From: Bog-532 sp036495425
GTDB lineage: Bacteria; Actinomycetota; Actinomycetes; Streptosporangiales; Streptosporangiaceae
DNA length: 34,628 bases
Direction of reading: 5' to 3'
Assembly: GCA_036495425.1 (NCBI GenBank)
Contig: DASXMW010000330.1
Coordinates: 1-34,628 of the forward strand
In this document: positions 16,038 through 24,066 of the stretch, in pieces
Numbering within the stretch: position 1 is the stretch's first letter
Layout of the letters: the number at the start of each line of letters is the position of its first letter
Translations under genes and position numbers: made by a program
The notes under the pieces: model-generated
What the model was told of the DNA's origin: nothing
The model's input: the letters and a program-made list of their open reading frames with translations, nothing else
Database searches by the model: none

Positions 16038-16952
16038 TCAGCAGGCGGCGGCGCGCAGGTGAGCGGCGGTCAGCCGGCCGGGGTCGCGGGCCAGCCGCGG
16101 GTCCGCCCCCACCACCCGCAGCGGCAGCTTGCGCAGCCGGCGGCCGTCCCAGCCCGCGGTGGCCCGGCTCAGGCTCGTGTGCAGGGTGTCGTCGGCGGCC
16201 AGCGGCTTGAGCTCGGGCCACAGCCCGGCCAGGTCGGCCAGGGCCGCGGCCAGGATCTGGGCCCGGGCCGCCGCCCCCGGCAGCGGCAACTCCAGCACCA
16301 GGTCGGCCCGGGACAGGAAGGCCTCGTCGACCGCGCGCAGGAAGTTGGTCGCGGTCAGCACCAGGGCCCCGGGCCGGGCCGCGGCCAGGTGATCCAGGCC
16401 GGTCAGCACGGCGTCGGTGGCCCGCTGGACGTCGACCGGGTTGGTCTCGAACGAGACCAGGTCCCGCCGGACCGCGAAGCTGTCCACCTCGTCGACCAGC
16501 ACCACCAGGTGCGGCCGGTCGCGGGCCAGTTCCGGCACCACGTCGCGGAGCAGCCGGACCACGTTGCGCTGGCTTTCGCCCAGCATCTCGCTCGGCATCG
16601 CGTGCGGGTCGATCTCCACGAACGTGGTCGCGCCCCGGTCGGCCACGGCCAGCGCGGCCGCCTGGGCCAGCCCCTGGGCCAGCGTGGTCTTGCCGGTACC
16701 GGTCGGCCCGGCCAGCACGATCAGCCCGCTCGGCGGCCCGGGCAGGGTGGCCAGGCGGCGGCCGTGCCGCATGATCAGCGCGGCCGTGCCGAGCAGGCGT
16801 TCCTTCACCCCGGGCGGGGTCACGATGTGTTCCCACGGCCCGTCGTGGTGCCCGGCGGGCAGGGCGTGCACGGACAGCACGCCCCGCGGCAGCGTCCCGC
16901 CGGCCGTGGTCCCGGCCGTGGTCCCGGCCGTCACCGGCGCCATCGCCGTCAC
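16038..16952 (-). CDS. Pch2/TRIP13-like AAA+ ATPase
   Basis: About 304 aa. A short Thr/Gly/Ala-rich N terminus leads into one AAA+ module: Walker A GPTGTGKTT (residues 82-90), Walker B LVVLVDEVDS (about 149-158), sensor-1 LVLTATNF, then RADLVLELPLPGAAARAQIL. The stretch IDPHAMPSEMLGES after Walker A and the RADLVLELPLP segment resemble Pch2/TRIP13, remodellers of HORMA proteins. GTG 16952 overlaps the bicupin TGA (GTGA), so the two are translationally coupled; ATG 16943 is possible. There is no HORMA, CD-NTase or effector gene nearby, so CBASS is not indicated. It ends the TTT transporter operon. The partner may be the bicupin, which is inference. Confidence 0.85.
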   Translation of the reverse strand: MTAMAPVTAGTTAGTTAGGTLPRGVLSVHALPAGHHDGPWEHIVTPPGVKERLLGTAALIMRHGRRLATLPGPPSGLIVLAGPTGTGKTTLAQGLAQAAALAVADRGATTFVEIDPHAMPSEMLGESQRNVVRLLRDVVPELARDRPHLVVLVDEVDSFAVRRDLVSFETNPVDVQRATDAVLTGLDHLAAARPGALVLTATNFLRAVDEAFLSRADLVLELPLPGAAARAQILAAALADLAGLWPELKPLAADDTLHTSLSRATAGWDGRRLRKLPLRVVGADPRLARDPGRLTAAHLRAAAC

Positions 16953-18016
16953 GGCCAGGTCGGGCGGGTCAGCTCCGGCCAGTCGACCGTGGACGGGTCG
17001 CCGGCCTGCCGGTCGCGGATGTGTTCCGCCGGCTCCTCGAACAGCACCAGCGGGTCGCACAGGGCCCGCATGGTCTCCAGCAGGCTGTCGAACATGTGGA
17101 TCCTGACCACCCGGGCCGTCTTCTCGGGGTCGTCGTTGAGGTGCTGGTGCCACAGGAAGTGGTCGACCACGATGATGTCGCCCTTCTTCCACGGGTAGGT
17201 CGGCCCGCCCTCCGGTTCGGTGCCGAGGTAGGAGTGGCCGTGGCCGTCCACCACGTACAGCCAGGCCTCGCCGGGGTGCCGGTGCATGGACTGGCCCCGG
17301 CCCGGGCCGATCTCGAACATGGCCATCGTGATCCCGGACGCCTGGTAGCCGATGGCCCGGTCGAGCAGGAACGTGGTCCGGGTCCCGCGCGGGGTCGGCA
17401 GCATCTCCAGGTCGTCCCAGCTGGTGTGCAGCCGCCCGCTGCGCCGGGCCTGCTGGTCGGCGGCCAGCCGCTGCCGCCGCACCGCGTAGGGATCGGACCC
17501 CTCGATGCCGGGTGACTGCGGCGGGCGGGGCGGCAGGGTGGCCGGGTCGGCGTCGCCGCCGTCCTCCAGCACGGCCAGGCCCATGGTCTCCAGCATCGGC
17601 TCGGAGGAGAAGGTCAGGTAGCGGGCCATTTCCCGGCCTTCGTTGCCGTGCCGGTGCCAGGCCCAGGCGGGCAGGTGCAGGGAGTCCCCGGGCCCCCACT
17701 CGATCCGCTGCCCGTCGATCTCGGTCCAGGCCCGCCCGGCCACGCAGAACATCATCGCGTCCCAGGAGTGCCGGTGCACGGTGCTGACCACGCCGGGGTC
17801 GATCTCGTGGGCGGTGGCGTCCATGGCCCGGGTCGGGCGGCCGCCGTCGGCGCCGGTGTAGACCCCCCGGCGCATCCGGCGGCTGGTCTGGAGCATCTGG
17901 ACGTCCTCGACCGGCACGACCGTGCGCTGGTTGGCCCGCCACTGTTCGATGAACTCGGCCCGGCGCTGCTTCTGCACGTAGTAGTGGGCGACCTTGGTGG
18001 TGGTCCGGGTGCTCAC
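16949..18016 (-). CDS. Bicupin protein, gentisate dioxygenase-like fold
   Basis: 355 aa with two cupin barrels, both apparently metal-competent. Barrel 1 has VHRHSWDAMMFCVAGRAW and LPAWAWHRHGN; barrel 2 has MHRHPGEAWLYVVDGHGHS and VDHFLWHQHLND. A linker of about 70 residues separates them. GTG 18016 follows AGGGAG. It is 20 nt downstream of the TctC gene and overlaps the AAA ATPase by 4 bp. Bicupins of this type include ring-cleaving dioxygenases (gentisate, 1-hydroxy-2-naphthoate) but also non-oxygenases. Having complete ligands in both barrels is unlike gentisate dioxygenase, where one is usually degenerate. A ring-cleavage role is possible, not proven. Confidence 0.86.
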   Translation of the reverse strand: MSTRTTTKVAHYYVQKQRRAEFIEQWRANQRTVVPVEDVQMLQTSRRMRRGVYTGADGGRPTRAMDATAHEIDPGVVSTVHRHSWDAMMFCVAGRAWTEIDGQRIEWGPGDSLHLPAWAWHRHGNEGREMARYLTFSSEPMLETMGLAVLEDGGDADPATLPPRPPQSPGIEGSDPYAVRRQRLAADQQARRSGRLHTSWDDLEMLPTPRGTRTTFLLDRAIGYQASGITMAMFEIGPGRGQSMHRHPGEAWLYVVDGHGHSYLGTEPEGGPTYPWKKGDIIVVDHFLWHQHLNDDPEKTARVVRIHMFDSLLETMRALCDPLVLFEEPAEHIRDRQAGDPSTVDWPELTRPTWP

Positions 18017-18036
18017 GGGCTCTCCCTACTCGACGT

Positions 18037-19131
18037 CTACTTGACGTACGGGGCGATGCTGGTGGAGTTGGCCTCGGCCGAGGCGACCTGGCTGGCGGTG
18101 GTGGTACCGGAGATGAAGGCCAGCGGCAGGGATTCCTTCTGGGCCTGCTTCTTCAGCGCGGGCAGGGCGGCGGCCTTGACGAAGGCCTGGCGCAGGGCGG
18201 ACACGGTGGCGGCCGGGGTGCCGGGCGGGACGGCGAAGTCGTCGGACAGGCCGGCCAGCGCGTTGGCCTCCTTGAGCGCCTTGGTCTGGGCGGCCGGCAG
18301 CGACACGCTGGACAGCTCGGAGTCCAGGGTCGGCACCCCGGCCAGCGCCTTCTGGTAGGCGGGCACCGTCACCGTGCCGGTGACCAGCAGCGGCTTGGCC
18401 TGGTGGCCGGAGATCAGCGGGTACAGGGTGGACATGGCTTCGAAGATGGTCAGCCCGTCCTTGGCCAGGAAGCCCTGCTTCAGCGCGGTGGTCGACTCGA
18501 ACCCGGTGTCGAGCTTGTGCTTGATGCCGAACGCGCCGTACACCACCCGGTTCAGCATGTCGCCGATGCCGTTGCGGATGTCCAGCACCGCGACCGGGTC
18601 GGACGCGTGCGCCAGCGAGGTGAAGCTGCCGGCCGACGAGCCCGACTGGGTGACCAGCGCGTTGGGCAGGACGGCGGGCTGGCCGATGTAGCTGAACTTG
18701 GTCACGTCGTCGTGCAGGGCGGGCTGGCCTTCGACCTTGCTGGCCACGTCGCCGCCCACGTTGACCATGCCGATGGTCATGCCGTCCGGGTGGGCGGCGG
18801 CCATCTGGTTGGTGCCGTCCAGGGTGCCGCCGCCGTCCACGTTCTCCACGTTGACGGTGGCCCCGAGCTGCTGGCCGAGGTAGGGGGCGAACAGCCGGGC
18901 GTAGGAGTCGTAACTGCCGCCGGGGGCGTCGGGGGCGATCAGGGTGATGGTCTTGCCCTTGAACGCGCTGGCCCCGCCGCTGCCGGCATTGCCGCCTCCG
19001 CCGGCGTCGGCCGAGCCGGACGCGGAACTGCAGGCGGCGGCCAGGGCGACGGCGGCCACCGCGGCCGTGGCCGGCAGGAGCCGCCGGGTCCACGGGAGGT
19101 GTCTGGGTGAAAGCTGTTCGTGACCAGTCAT
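18037..19131 (-). CDS. TctC-type solute-binding lipoprotein of a tripartite tricarboxylate transporter
   Basis: 364 aa. The signal peptide ends in a lipobox (LAAAC, Cys34), followed by a Gly/Ala/Ser-rich linker. The remainder matches the Bug/TctC family: ITLIAPDAPGGSYDSYARLFAPYLGQQLG, NVDGGGTLDGTNQMAAAHPDG, and a C-terminal FAVPPGTPAATVSALRQAF. It delivers a carboxylate to the TctA-TctB membrane protein encoded 37 bp upstream. In TTT systems studied in catabolic clusters (for example terephthalate uptake by TphC) the ligand is an aromatic dicarboxylate, which would fit here. Start is ATG 19131 with a weak AAGG site. Confidence 0.9.
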   Translation of the reverse strand: MTGHEQLSPRHLPWTRRLLPATAAVAAVALAAACSSASGSADAGGGGNAGSGGASAFKGKTITLIAPDAPGGSYDSYARLFAPYLGQQLGATVNVENVDGGGTLDGTNQMAAAHPDGMTIGMVNVGGDVASKVEGQPALHDDVTKFSYIGQPAVLPNALVTQSGSSAGSFTSLAHASDPVAVLDIRNGIGDMLNRVVYGAFGIKHKLDTGFESTTALKQGFLAKDGLTIFEAMSTLYPLISGHQAKPLLVTGTVTVPAYQKALAGVPTLDSELSSVSLPAAQTKALKEANALAGLSDDFAVPPGTPAATVSALRQAFVKAAALPALKKQAQKESLPLAFISGTTTASQVASAEANSTSIAPYVK

Positions 19132-19168
19132 GAGGGTGCCTTTCTCGTCGGCGAGAACGGCCGCCTGG

Positions 19169-21406
19169 CTAAGCCAGCAGCCCGGTGAAGGTGAGGTGGA
19201 ACAGGGAGACGAAGCCGGTCGCGATGATCAGGGCGACCGCGGTGGCCGCCGCGGCGAAGACCAGCCGCTGCCAGCGGTGATTCCAGTCGATGGACGTCAG
19301 GCAGTAGGCGGCCGCGACCACCGGCACGCCGATCTGGAAGCCGAACAGGTAGCTGAGCGCGATCGCGGCCCAGATCCAGCCCAGGGCGGCGAACTCGCGG
19401 CCGATGCGGCGGCGGCGGTCGTGGGGGGCCAGCGGTTCGGCTTCGATGCCGCCGGGACCGGGTTGCGGGGCACCGCCGTCTACGGCCATGGCTCCGAGGG
19501 CCACGGCGCCGGCGGCCAGGGCTGGTTCGGGAGAGGTGCCGGAGGGCGAGGGTGGTGCCGGTGCCGGTGCCGATGTTGGTGCCGGTGCTGGTGTGACTCT
19601 GGGGGTGAACTGGGTGTTTGGGGCGAGAGGGATTTCTGGGGCGTCGCCGGGGGCGCCCTCGGGGCCGTACGGGGCGTCGAAGGCGGGGCGGCGGCCGGCG
19701 GCCTGCCTGAGCGCCCAGGAGGCCAGGCGGGCCAGGGCCAGGGCGGCGGCCAGGCCCGACACGATGGCCGGGATCCGGCCCGCGTCGGCCGGGTAGCCCA
19801 GGGCGATGACCAGGTAGACGAGCGAGACCACGGCGATGACCGCCTCGGTGACCGGCTCCAGGACCGGGTGCGGCGACCGCGGCCCGCGGGCGGCCCGCTG
19901 GGGGGTGACCACGGCCCCGCCGCGGCGGCGGCCGCGCCAGGTGATGGCGGCCAGCAGCACGATGGCGATGGCGAAGAACACGTCGGCCAGCGGGCTGCGG
20001 GTCAGGAAGTGCCAGCCGTAGATCTGCTGGGTCAGGTGCACGTTGTCGGCGAACGTGCCGCCCAGCACCAGCCCGATGGTCATGGCCGCCAGCGAATAGC
20101 CGAGCTTGCGCATGACCACCCCGACCACGGCGAACACGCCCAGCTCGACCACGCCGACGAACCCGGTCACGGCGGCGAAGCTGCCCAGCACGGCCAGCGA
20201 CACGATCAGCGGCATCAGCACCGGGCCGCGCACGGCGGTGGCCCGGCTCAGCCACGGGGTCAGGACCAGGCCGACGGCGCAGGACACCAGGCCGACGATG
20301 GCCATCACCCACATCATCGAGTAGGGCAGCGTGGGCTGGGTCTTGAGCAGGTTCGGCCCGGGCTGGACACCGAGGATGGCCAGCGCGGCGATGAAGATGA
20401 CCATGCCGACCCCCGACGGCAGGCCCAGGGCCACCGCCGGGGCCAGCGAACCGACTTCCTTGGACAGGGACGAACCTTCGGCCGAGGCGATCCCGGCCGG
20501 GACGCCGGCGCCGAACTGGCGGCCCTTGCGCGAGACCTGGCGGCCCAGGCTGTAGGAGATGAAGTTGGCGCTGAACCCGCCGATGCCGGGGATCAGGCCC
20601 AGCACGCCGGCCACCACGGCCGAGCGGACCACGGCCACCCAGTTGGTGGCGGTGTCGCGCAGGCCCAGGCCGACCTGGTGGCGGAACTGGCCGGTCCCGA
20701 GCAGGGCCTGCCCGCCCCCGGTCACGGCCTCATTGCGGCCGAACATCACCACCATCTGGGTCATGGCGAACAGCCCGAGGGCCACCGGCACCACGTTCAG
20801 CCCGTTCAGCAGCGCGGTGGAGCCGAAGGTGAAGCGTTCCACCCCGCTGACCGGGTCACTGCCGATGAACGAGAACATCAGGCCGACCGCCCCGGACAGC
20901 AGCACCTTGGCGCTGGAGGTGCTTTCGCCGGTGCCGCCGATCAGGACCAGGGCCAGCACGATGATGGCCACGAACTCGGGCGGGTGGAACAGGTTGATCA
21001 GCGACCCGGCCACCTGCAGCAGCGCGACCAGGATCACGCAGCCGATCCAGCCGCCGGCCCAGGTCGAGGCGGCCGAGATGGCCAGCGCCCGGCCGGCCTC
21101 GCCCCGCTTGGCCATGGGGAAGCCGTCCAGCGTGGTCGGGTACGACTCCGGGGCGCCGGGGGTGTTGAGCAGGATGGCGGTGATGGACGCCGCGTAGTAC
21201 GAGGCGGCCTGGGTGGCCAGCATCAGCGTTATCGCCGGGATGACGCTCATGTGGTAGAGGAAGGGCAGCATCAGGCTGAGGGCCAGCGACACGCCCATTC
21301 CCGGCAGCATGCCCATGAACATGCCGATCGCCATCCCGGCCACCAGCAGGCCGATGGCCTCGGGCGTGATCAGCTGCGAAAAGCCCGACAACAGATCATG
21401 CGTCAT
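19169..21406 (-). CDS. TctA-TctB fusion, membrane component of tripartite tricarboxylate transporter
   Basis: 745 aa. Residues about 1-500 are TctA, with about 12 helices and the family motifs GMLPGMGVSLALSLMLPF and GLIPGIGGFSAN. Residues about 515-600 and 675-745 form a TctB-like four-helix small subunit. It is split by a cytoplasmic linker rich in Pro and Ala (TPAPAPTSAPAPAP). TctA and TctB are usually separate genes; here they are one chain with B after A. Start is ATG 21406; the next gene, TctC, follows 37 bp later. Operator C lies about 40 bp upstream, so the whole TctAB-TctC-bicupin-AAA operon is predicted to be under the island regulator. Confidence 0.9.
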   Translation of the reverse strand: MTHDLLSGFSQLITPEAIGLLVAGMAIGMFMGMLPGMGVSLALSLMLPFLYHMSVIPAITLMLATQAASYYAASITAILLNTPGAPESYPTTLDGFPMAKRGEAGRALAISAASTWAGGWIGCVILVALLQVAGSLINLFHPPEFVAIIVLALVLIGGTGESTSSAKVLLSGAVGLMFSFIGSDPVSGVERFTFGSTALLNGLNVVPVALGLFAMTQMVVMFGRNEAVTGGGQALLGTGQFRHQVGLGLRDTATNWVAVVRSAVVAGVLGLIPGIGGFSANFISYSLGRQVSRKGRQFGAGVPAGIASAEGSSLSKEVGSLAPAVALGLPSGVGMVIFIAALAILGVQPGPNLLKTQPTLPYSMMWVMAIVGLVSCAVGLVLTPWLSRATAVRGPVLMPLIVSLAVLGSFAAVTGFVGVVELGVFAVVGVVMRKLGYSLAAMTIGLVLGGTFADNVHLTQQIYGWHFLTRSPLADVFFAIAIVLLAAITWRGRRRGGAVVTPQRAARGPRSPHPVLEPVTEAVIAVVSLVYLVIALGYPADAGRIPAIVSGLAAALALARLASWALRQAAGRRPAFDAPYGPEGAPGDAPEIPLAPNTQFTPRVTPAPAPTSAPAPAPPSPSGTSPEPALAAGAVALGAMAVDGGAPQPGPGGIEAEPLAPHDRRRRIGREFAALGWIWAAIALSYLFGFQIGVPVVAAAYCLTSIDWNHRWQRLVFAAAATAVALIIATGFVSLFHLTFTGLLA
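19554..19595. repeat. GGTGCC hexamer repeat encoding the Pro/Ala linker of TctAB
   Basis: Imperfect tandem GGTGCC units on the plus strand, read on the minus strand as alternating Ala-Pro. It lies in the linker inside the TctB-like part, a place tolerant of length change. Confidence 0.7.
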
Positions 21407-21444
21407 AGCGAACCTGTCCCGTTGTGCGCTCGATCACACAACCG

Positions 21445-21462
21445 TGGCATAAGGTCATACCA
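21445..21462. promoter_or_regulatory. Island operator site C (ahead of TctAB operon)
   Basis: On the minus strand this reads TGGTATGACCTTATGCCA, identical to site B. The conserved CTCTTG flank extends to 21472, so 28 bp match sites A and B almost fully. It is 39 bp upstream of the TctAB start. The rest of the 166-bp gap (21407-21572) shows nothing else. Confidence 0.75.
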
Positions 21463-21572
21463 TTTTCAAGAGAAACTTTTTCCCAGTGATTGGGCCGCAG
21501 GTCACCCGGTGGTTTTTATTTCGATCGAAGGCTGGGTGGCGAGGGCGCCGGGGAAGGTGGCGTCGCGGCGGG

Positions 21573-22337
21573 TCAGAGCCCTTCGCGGGCGGCCTTGGCC
21601 CGGTAGTAGCGCCACACGGACAGGTCGTTGAAGGCGGCGCCGAGGTCGGGCAGTTCGGCGATGTCCTCGGCGGCGATGTCCGGCACCGGACGGTCGGTCT
21701 GGGCCGCGGCCAGGGTGACGGTGGCCAGGGTGTTGAGGTTCAGCGTGCGCACCACGGCCTGCTCCAGGGTGTCGCCGGTGACCGTGACCCCGTGGCCGCG
21801 CAGCACGCACACGGGCCGCGCCCCCATGCAGTCCAGCATGTCCCGGGCCAGTTCCGGGGTGCGGATCAGCACCGAGCGCGGGTAGACCGGGATCCCGTCG
21901 GCGGCCAGCCGCATGGCCGGGATGTTGTAGGCGCCGAAGATCGGGCGCAGCGGCAGCCCGGCGATGCCGCAGGCCAGCACGGCGGGCGGATGGGCGTGCA
22001 CCACCGCGTTCACCCCGGGGCGCAGGCGCAGGGCCTCGCCGTGGATGGGGCGCTCGTTGGCCATCCGGTAGCCCGGGCCGGGGTCGTCGCCGGCCCCGTC
22101 GAAGTCCACCAGCCGGACGTCCTCCTGGGTGGTGAACAGCAGGCCGTGGTCCTCGGGGCCGCGGCCGCGGATCAGCATCCGGTCCGGGCCGGCCCGGACC
22201 GAGATGTGGCCCAGCACGCCATCGACGGCGCCTTCCATGGCCAGGATGCGGCAGCCGAGCGCGATCTGGTCGCGCAACTCGGCCAGCCGTGCCGGGCCGG
22301 CCAGCCCGGCCGGGTCCGGGGGCGCCGGGTCAGCCAT
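21573..22337 (-). CDS. Class II aldolase/adducin-family enzyme, probable aromatic-acid decarboxylase or aldolase
   Basis: 254 aa of the class II aldolase fold. Zinc ligands are seen as the HAHPPAV pair and the later LRGHGVTV His; the conserved acid region is ERPIHGEAL. The family contains fuculose aldolases and also aromatic decarboxylases such as 3,4-dihydroxyphthalate 2-decarboxylase and carboxymuconate-semialdehyde decarboxylases. Given LigJ and LigK homologues just upstream and a phthalate-dioxygenase-like Rieske protein in the island, a decarboxylase role is plausible. ATG 22337 overlaps the LigJ stop (ATGGCTGA). It is the last gene of the ADH-LigK-LigJ operon. Confidence 0.88.
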   Translation of the reverse strand: MADPAPPDPAGLAGPARLAELRDQIALGCRILAMEGAVDGVLGHISVRAGPDRMLIRGRGPEDHGLLFTTQEDVRLVDFDGAGDDPGPGYRMANERPIHGEALRLRPGVNAVVHAHPPAVLACGIAGLPLRPIFGAYNIPAMRLAADGIPVYPRSVLIRTPELARDMLDCMGARPVCVLRGHGVTVTGDTLEQAVVRTLNLNTLATVTLAAAQTDRPVPDIAAEDIAELPDLGAAFNDLSVWRYYRAKAAREGL

Positions 22338-23361
22338 CGAGGCGGGCGTTCAGGCGGGGGTAGACGCGCCGGGCGTTCAGCTCGAACACCTTGGCCCGGG
22401 CGTCGTCGTCCAGGGGGGCCTGGTCCAGGTACTGCCTGGTGTCGTCCCAGTCGGCGCCGCTGTCCGGGTTGATCCCGCGCACCGCGCCCAGCATCTCCGA
22501 GGCGAACAGCACGTTGTCGGGGCCGATCACGCTGGTCAGCAGGTCGATGCCGGGCTGGTGGTACACGCAGGTGTCGAAGAAGACGTTGCCCATCACGTGC
22601 CCGGCCAGGGGCGGGCGCTTCATCCGCTCGGCCAGGCCCTGGAAGCGGCCCCAGTGGTAGGGCACGGCGCCGCCGCCGTGCGGGATGACCAGCCGCAGGT
22701 CCGGGAACCGGCCGAACAGGTCGCCCTGGACCAGCTGCATGAACACGGTGGTGTCGGCGTTCAGGTAGTGACCGCCGAGCGTGTGCACGGCCGGGTTGAC
22801 CGAGGTGGACACGTGGATCATGCCCGGCACGTCCAGCTCGGTCATCTTCTCGTAGAGGGGGAACCAGTACTCGTCGGTCATGGGAGGTGAGGTCCAGTAA
22901 CCGCCGGACGGGTCCGGGTTGACGTTGACGCCCACGAACCCGAGCTCGGTCACGCAGCGTTCCAGCTCGGCCACGGCACCGTCCAGTGGGCCGCCGGGCA
23001 CCTGCGGAAGCTGGCCCACGCCCGCGAAGCTGGCCGGGAACAGGCTGGTGACCCGGTGAATCAGGTCGTTGCTGGCCTGGGCCCAGGCCAGCGCGGTGGC
23101 CGGATCGGCGATGTGGTGCCCCATCGCGGACGCCCGCGGCGAGAAGATGGTCAGGTCGGTGCCACGCTCGCGCAGCAGCCGGAGCTGATGGCCCTCGACG
23201 CTCTCCCGGATCTGGTCGTCGCTGATCGCGGCGGGCTGCGGCGGCGGCAGCGCGGATTCCGTCCCGCTGGCCAGCTGTCCGAGCCGGTCCAGCTGGGCCC
23301 GGCGGAACTCCTCGTGGGCGGCGGGCGCGGTGGTGAAGTGGCCGTGGCAGTCGATGATCAT
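22330..23361 (-). CDS. ligJ: Amidohydrolase-family 4-oxalomesaconate hydratase (LigJ-like)
   Basis: 343 aa, amidohydrolase_2/ACMSD superfamily. The N-terminal MIIDCHGHFTTAP (metal ligands H6, H8) is characteristic of LigJ, which hydrates 4-oxalomesaconate in protocatechuate 4,5-cleavage and gallate pathways. Other supporting stretches are GVNVNPDPSGGYWTSPPMTD, LVIPHGGGAVPYHWGRFQ and FASEMLGAVRGINPDSG. It lies between a LigK-type aldolase (7-bp gap) and a class II aldolase (8-bp overlap). Its product would be the substrate of the neighbouring aldolase, so the pair is coherent. LigJ is preferred over ACMSD because of the N terminus and the neighbour. Confidence 0.85.
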   Translation of the reverse strand: MIIDCHGHFTTAPAAHEEFRRAQLDRLGQLASGTESALPPPQPAAISDDQIRESVEGHQLRLLRERGTDLTIFSPRASAMGHHIADPATALAWAQASNDLIHRVTSLFPASFAGVGQLPQVPGGPLDGAVAELERCVTELGFVGVNVNPDPSGGYWTSPPMTDEYWFPLYEKMTELDVPGMIHVSTSVNPAVHTLGGHYLNADTTVFMQLVQGDLFGRFPDLRLVIPHGGGAVPYHWGRFQGLAERMKRPPLAGHVMGNVFFDTCVYHQPGIDLLTSVIGPDNVLFASEMLGAVRGINPDSGADWDDTRQYLDQAPLDDDARAKVFELNARRVYPRLNARLDG

Positions 23362-23368
23362 CCGGTGG

Positions 23369-24058
23369 TCACCCTGCGGGGGCGTCGTCGACGTAGCGCA
23401 GGCCCAGCTCGGTGAGCTTGTTCCGCATGTCGTTGACGTCCAGGCTCAGTTCCCCGGCCGCGTAGCGCTTGCGGGCCGTGTTCTCCTTCTCGGCCCGGGC
23501 CCGGGCCGCGTCCAGCACGGTGGCGGCCCGGTCGCGGGGCACCACGGCCACGCCGTCGTCGTCGGCCACGACCACGTCGCCGGGGGTGATGAGCTGGCCC
23601 GCGCAGACGATCGGCACGTTGACGTCGCCCAGGGTGGCCTTGACCGTGCCCGCGGCCGACACCGCCCGCGACCAGACCGGGAACCCCATCTCGGTCAGCT
23701 CGCGCACGTCCCGGCAGCCGGCCTCGATGACCAGCCCGCGCACCCCGCGGGCCTGCAGCGCGGTGGCCAGCAGCTCACCGAAGTAGCCGTCCTCGCAGCG
23801 GGAGGTGGGCGCGACCACCAGCACGTCACCGTCGCGGCACTGCTCGACGGCCACGTGGATCATCCAGTTGTCCCCGGGCGGCACGCTGACCGTGACCGCC
23901 GGGCCGGAGACCTGCGCGCCCGGGTAGATCGGGTTCATATAGGGCGCCAGCAGCCCGGTGCGCCCCTGCGCCTCGTGGGCGGTGGCCACGCCCAGCTCGG
24001 CGAAGGCGCCGGCCAGGCTGGCTTCGGTGCGGCGGATGTTGCGGACGACGACGGCCAT
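23369..24058 (-). CDS. ligK: 4-Carboxy-4-hydroxy-2-oxoadipate aldolase/oxaloacetate decarboxylase (LigK/RraA family)
   Basis: 229 aa of the RraA-like fold. Family landmarks are PPGDNWMIHVAVEQCRDGDVLVV, the active-site region GYFGELLATALQARGVRGL then EAGCRDVRELTEMGFPVWSR, and GDVVVADDDGVAVVP. LigK/HMG aldolases split 4-carboxy-4-hydroxy-2-oxoadipate to pyruvate and oxaloacetate. The RD pair needed for metal and substrate binding is present. True RraA (RNase E regulator) is unlikely because of the LigJ neighbour and the C-terminal helical extension typical of aldolases. ATG 24058 gives the usual length; a GTG at 24079 overlapping the dehydrogenase gene is the alternative. Confidence 0.85.
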   Translation of the reverse strand: MAVVVRNIRRTEASLAGAFAELGVATAHEAQGRTGLLAPYMNPIYPGAQVSGPAVTVSVPPGDNWMIHVAVEQCRDGDVLVVAPTSRCEDGYFGELLATALQARGVRGLVIEAGCRDVRELTEMGFPVWSRAVSAAGTVKATLGDVNVPIVCAGQLITPGDVVVADDDGVAVVPRDRAATVLDAARARAEKENTARKRYAAGELSLDVNDMRNKLTELGLRYVDDAPAG

Positions 24059-24066
24059 AGTCAGTC

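Noticed and set aside
16953..17942. N-terminal extension of the AAA ATPase frame to 634 aa
   Set aside because: The extra part reads the bicupin gene out of frame; the true start is at the GTGA junction at 16952.
16038..18016. CBASS-type defence system based on the TRIP13-like ATPase
   Set aside because: No HORMA protein, CD-NTase or effector gene is nearby; neighbours are transport and cupin genes.
21480..21530. CACCCGGTGGTTTTTATTT as a plus-strand terminator
   Set aside because: Stem is too short, and no plus-strand gene ends upstream of it.
19130..21631. 833-aa plus-strand open frame opposite TctAB
   Set aside because: Shadow frame of a clear membrane protein gene; composition is not protein-like.
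23369..24058. RraA regulator of RNase E activity
   Set aside because: Sits beside a LigJ homologue in a catabolic operon and has the active-site residues of LigK/HMG aldolases.
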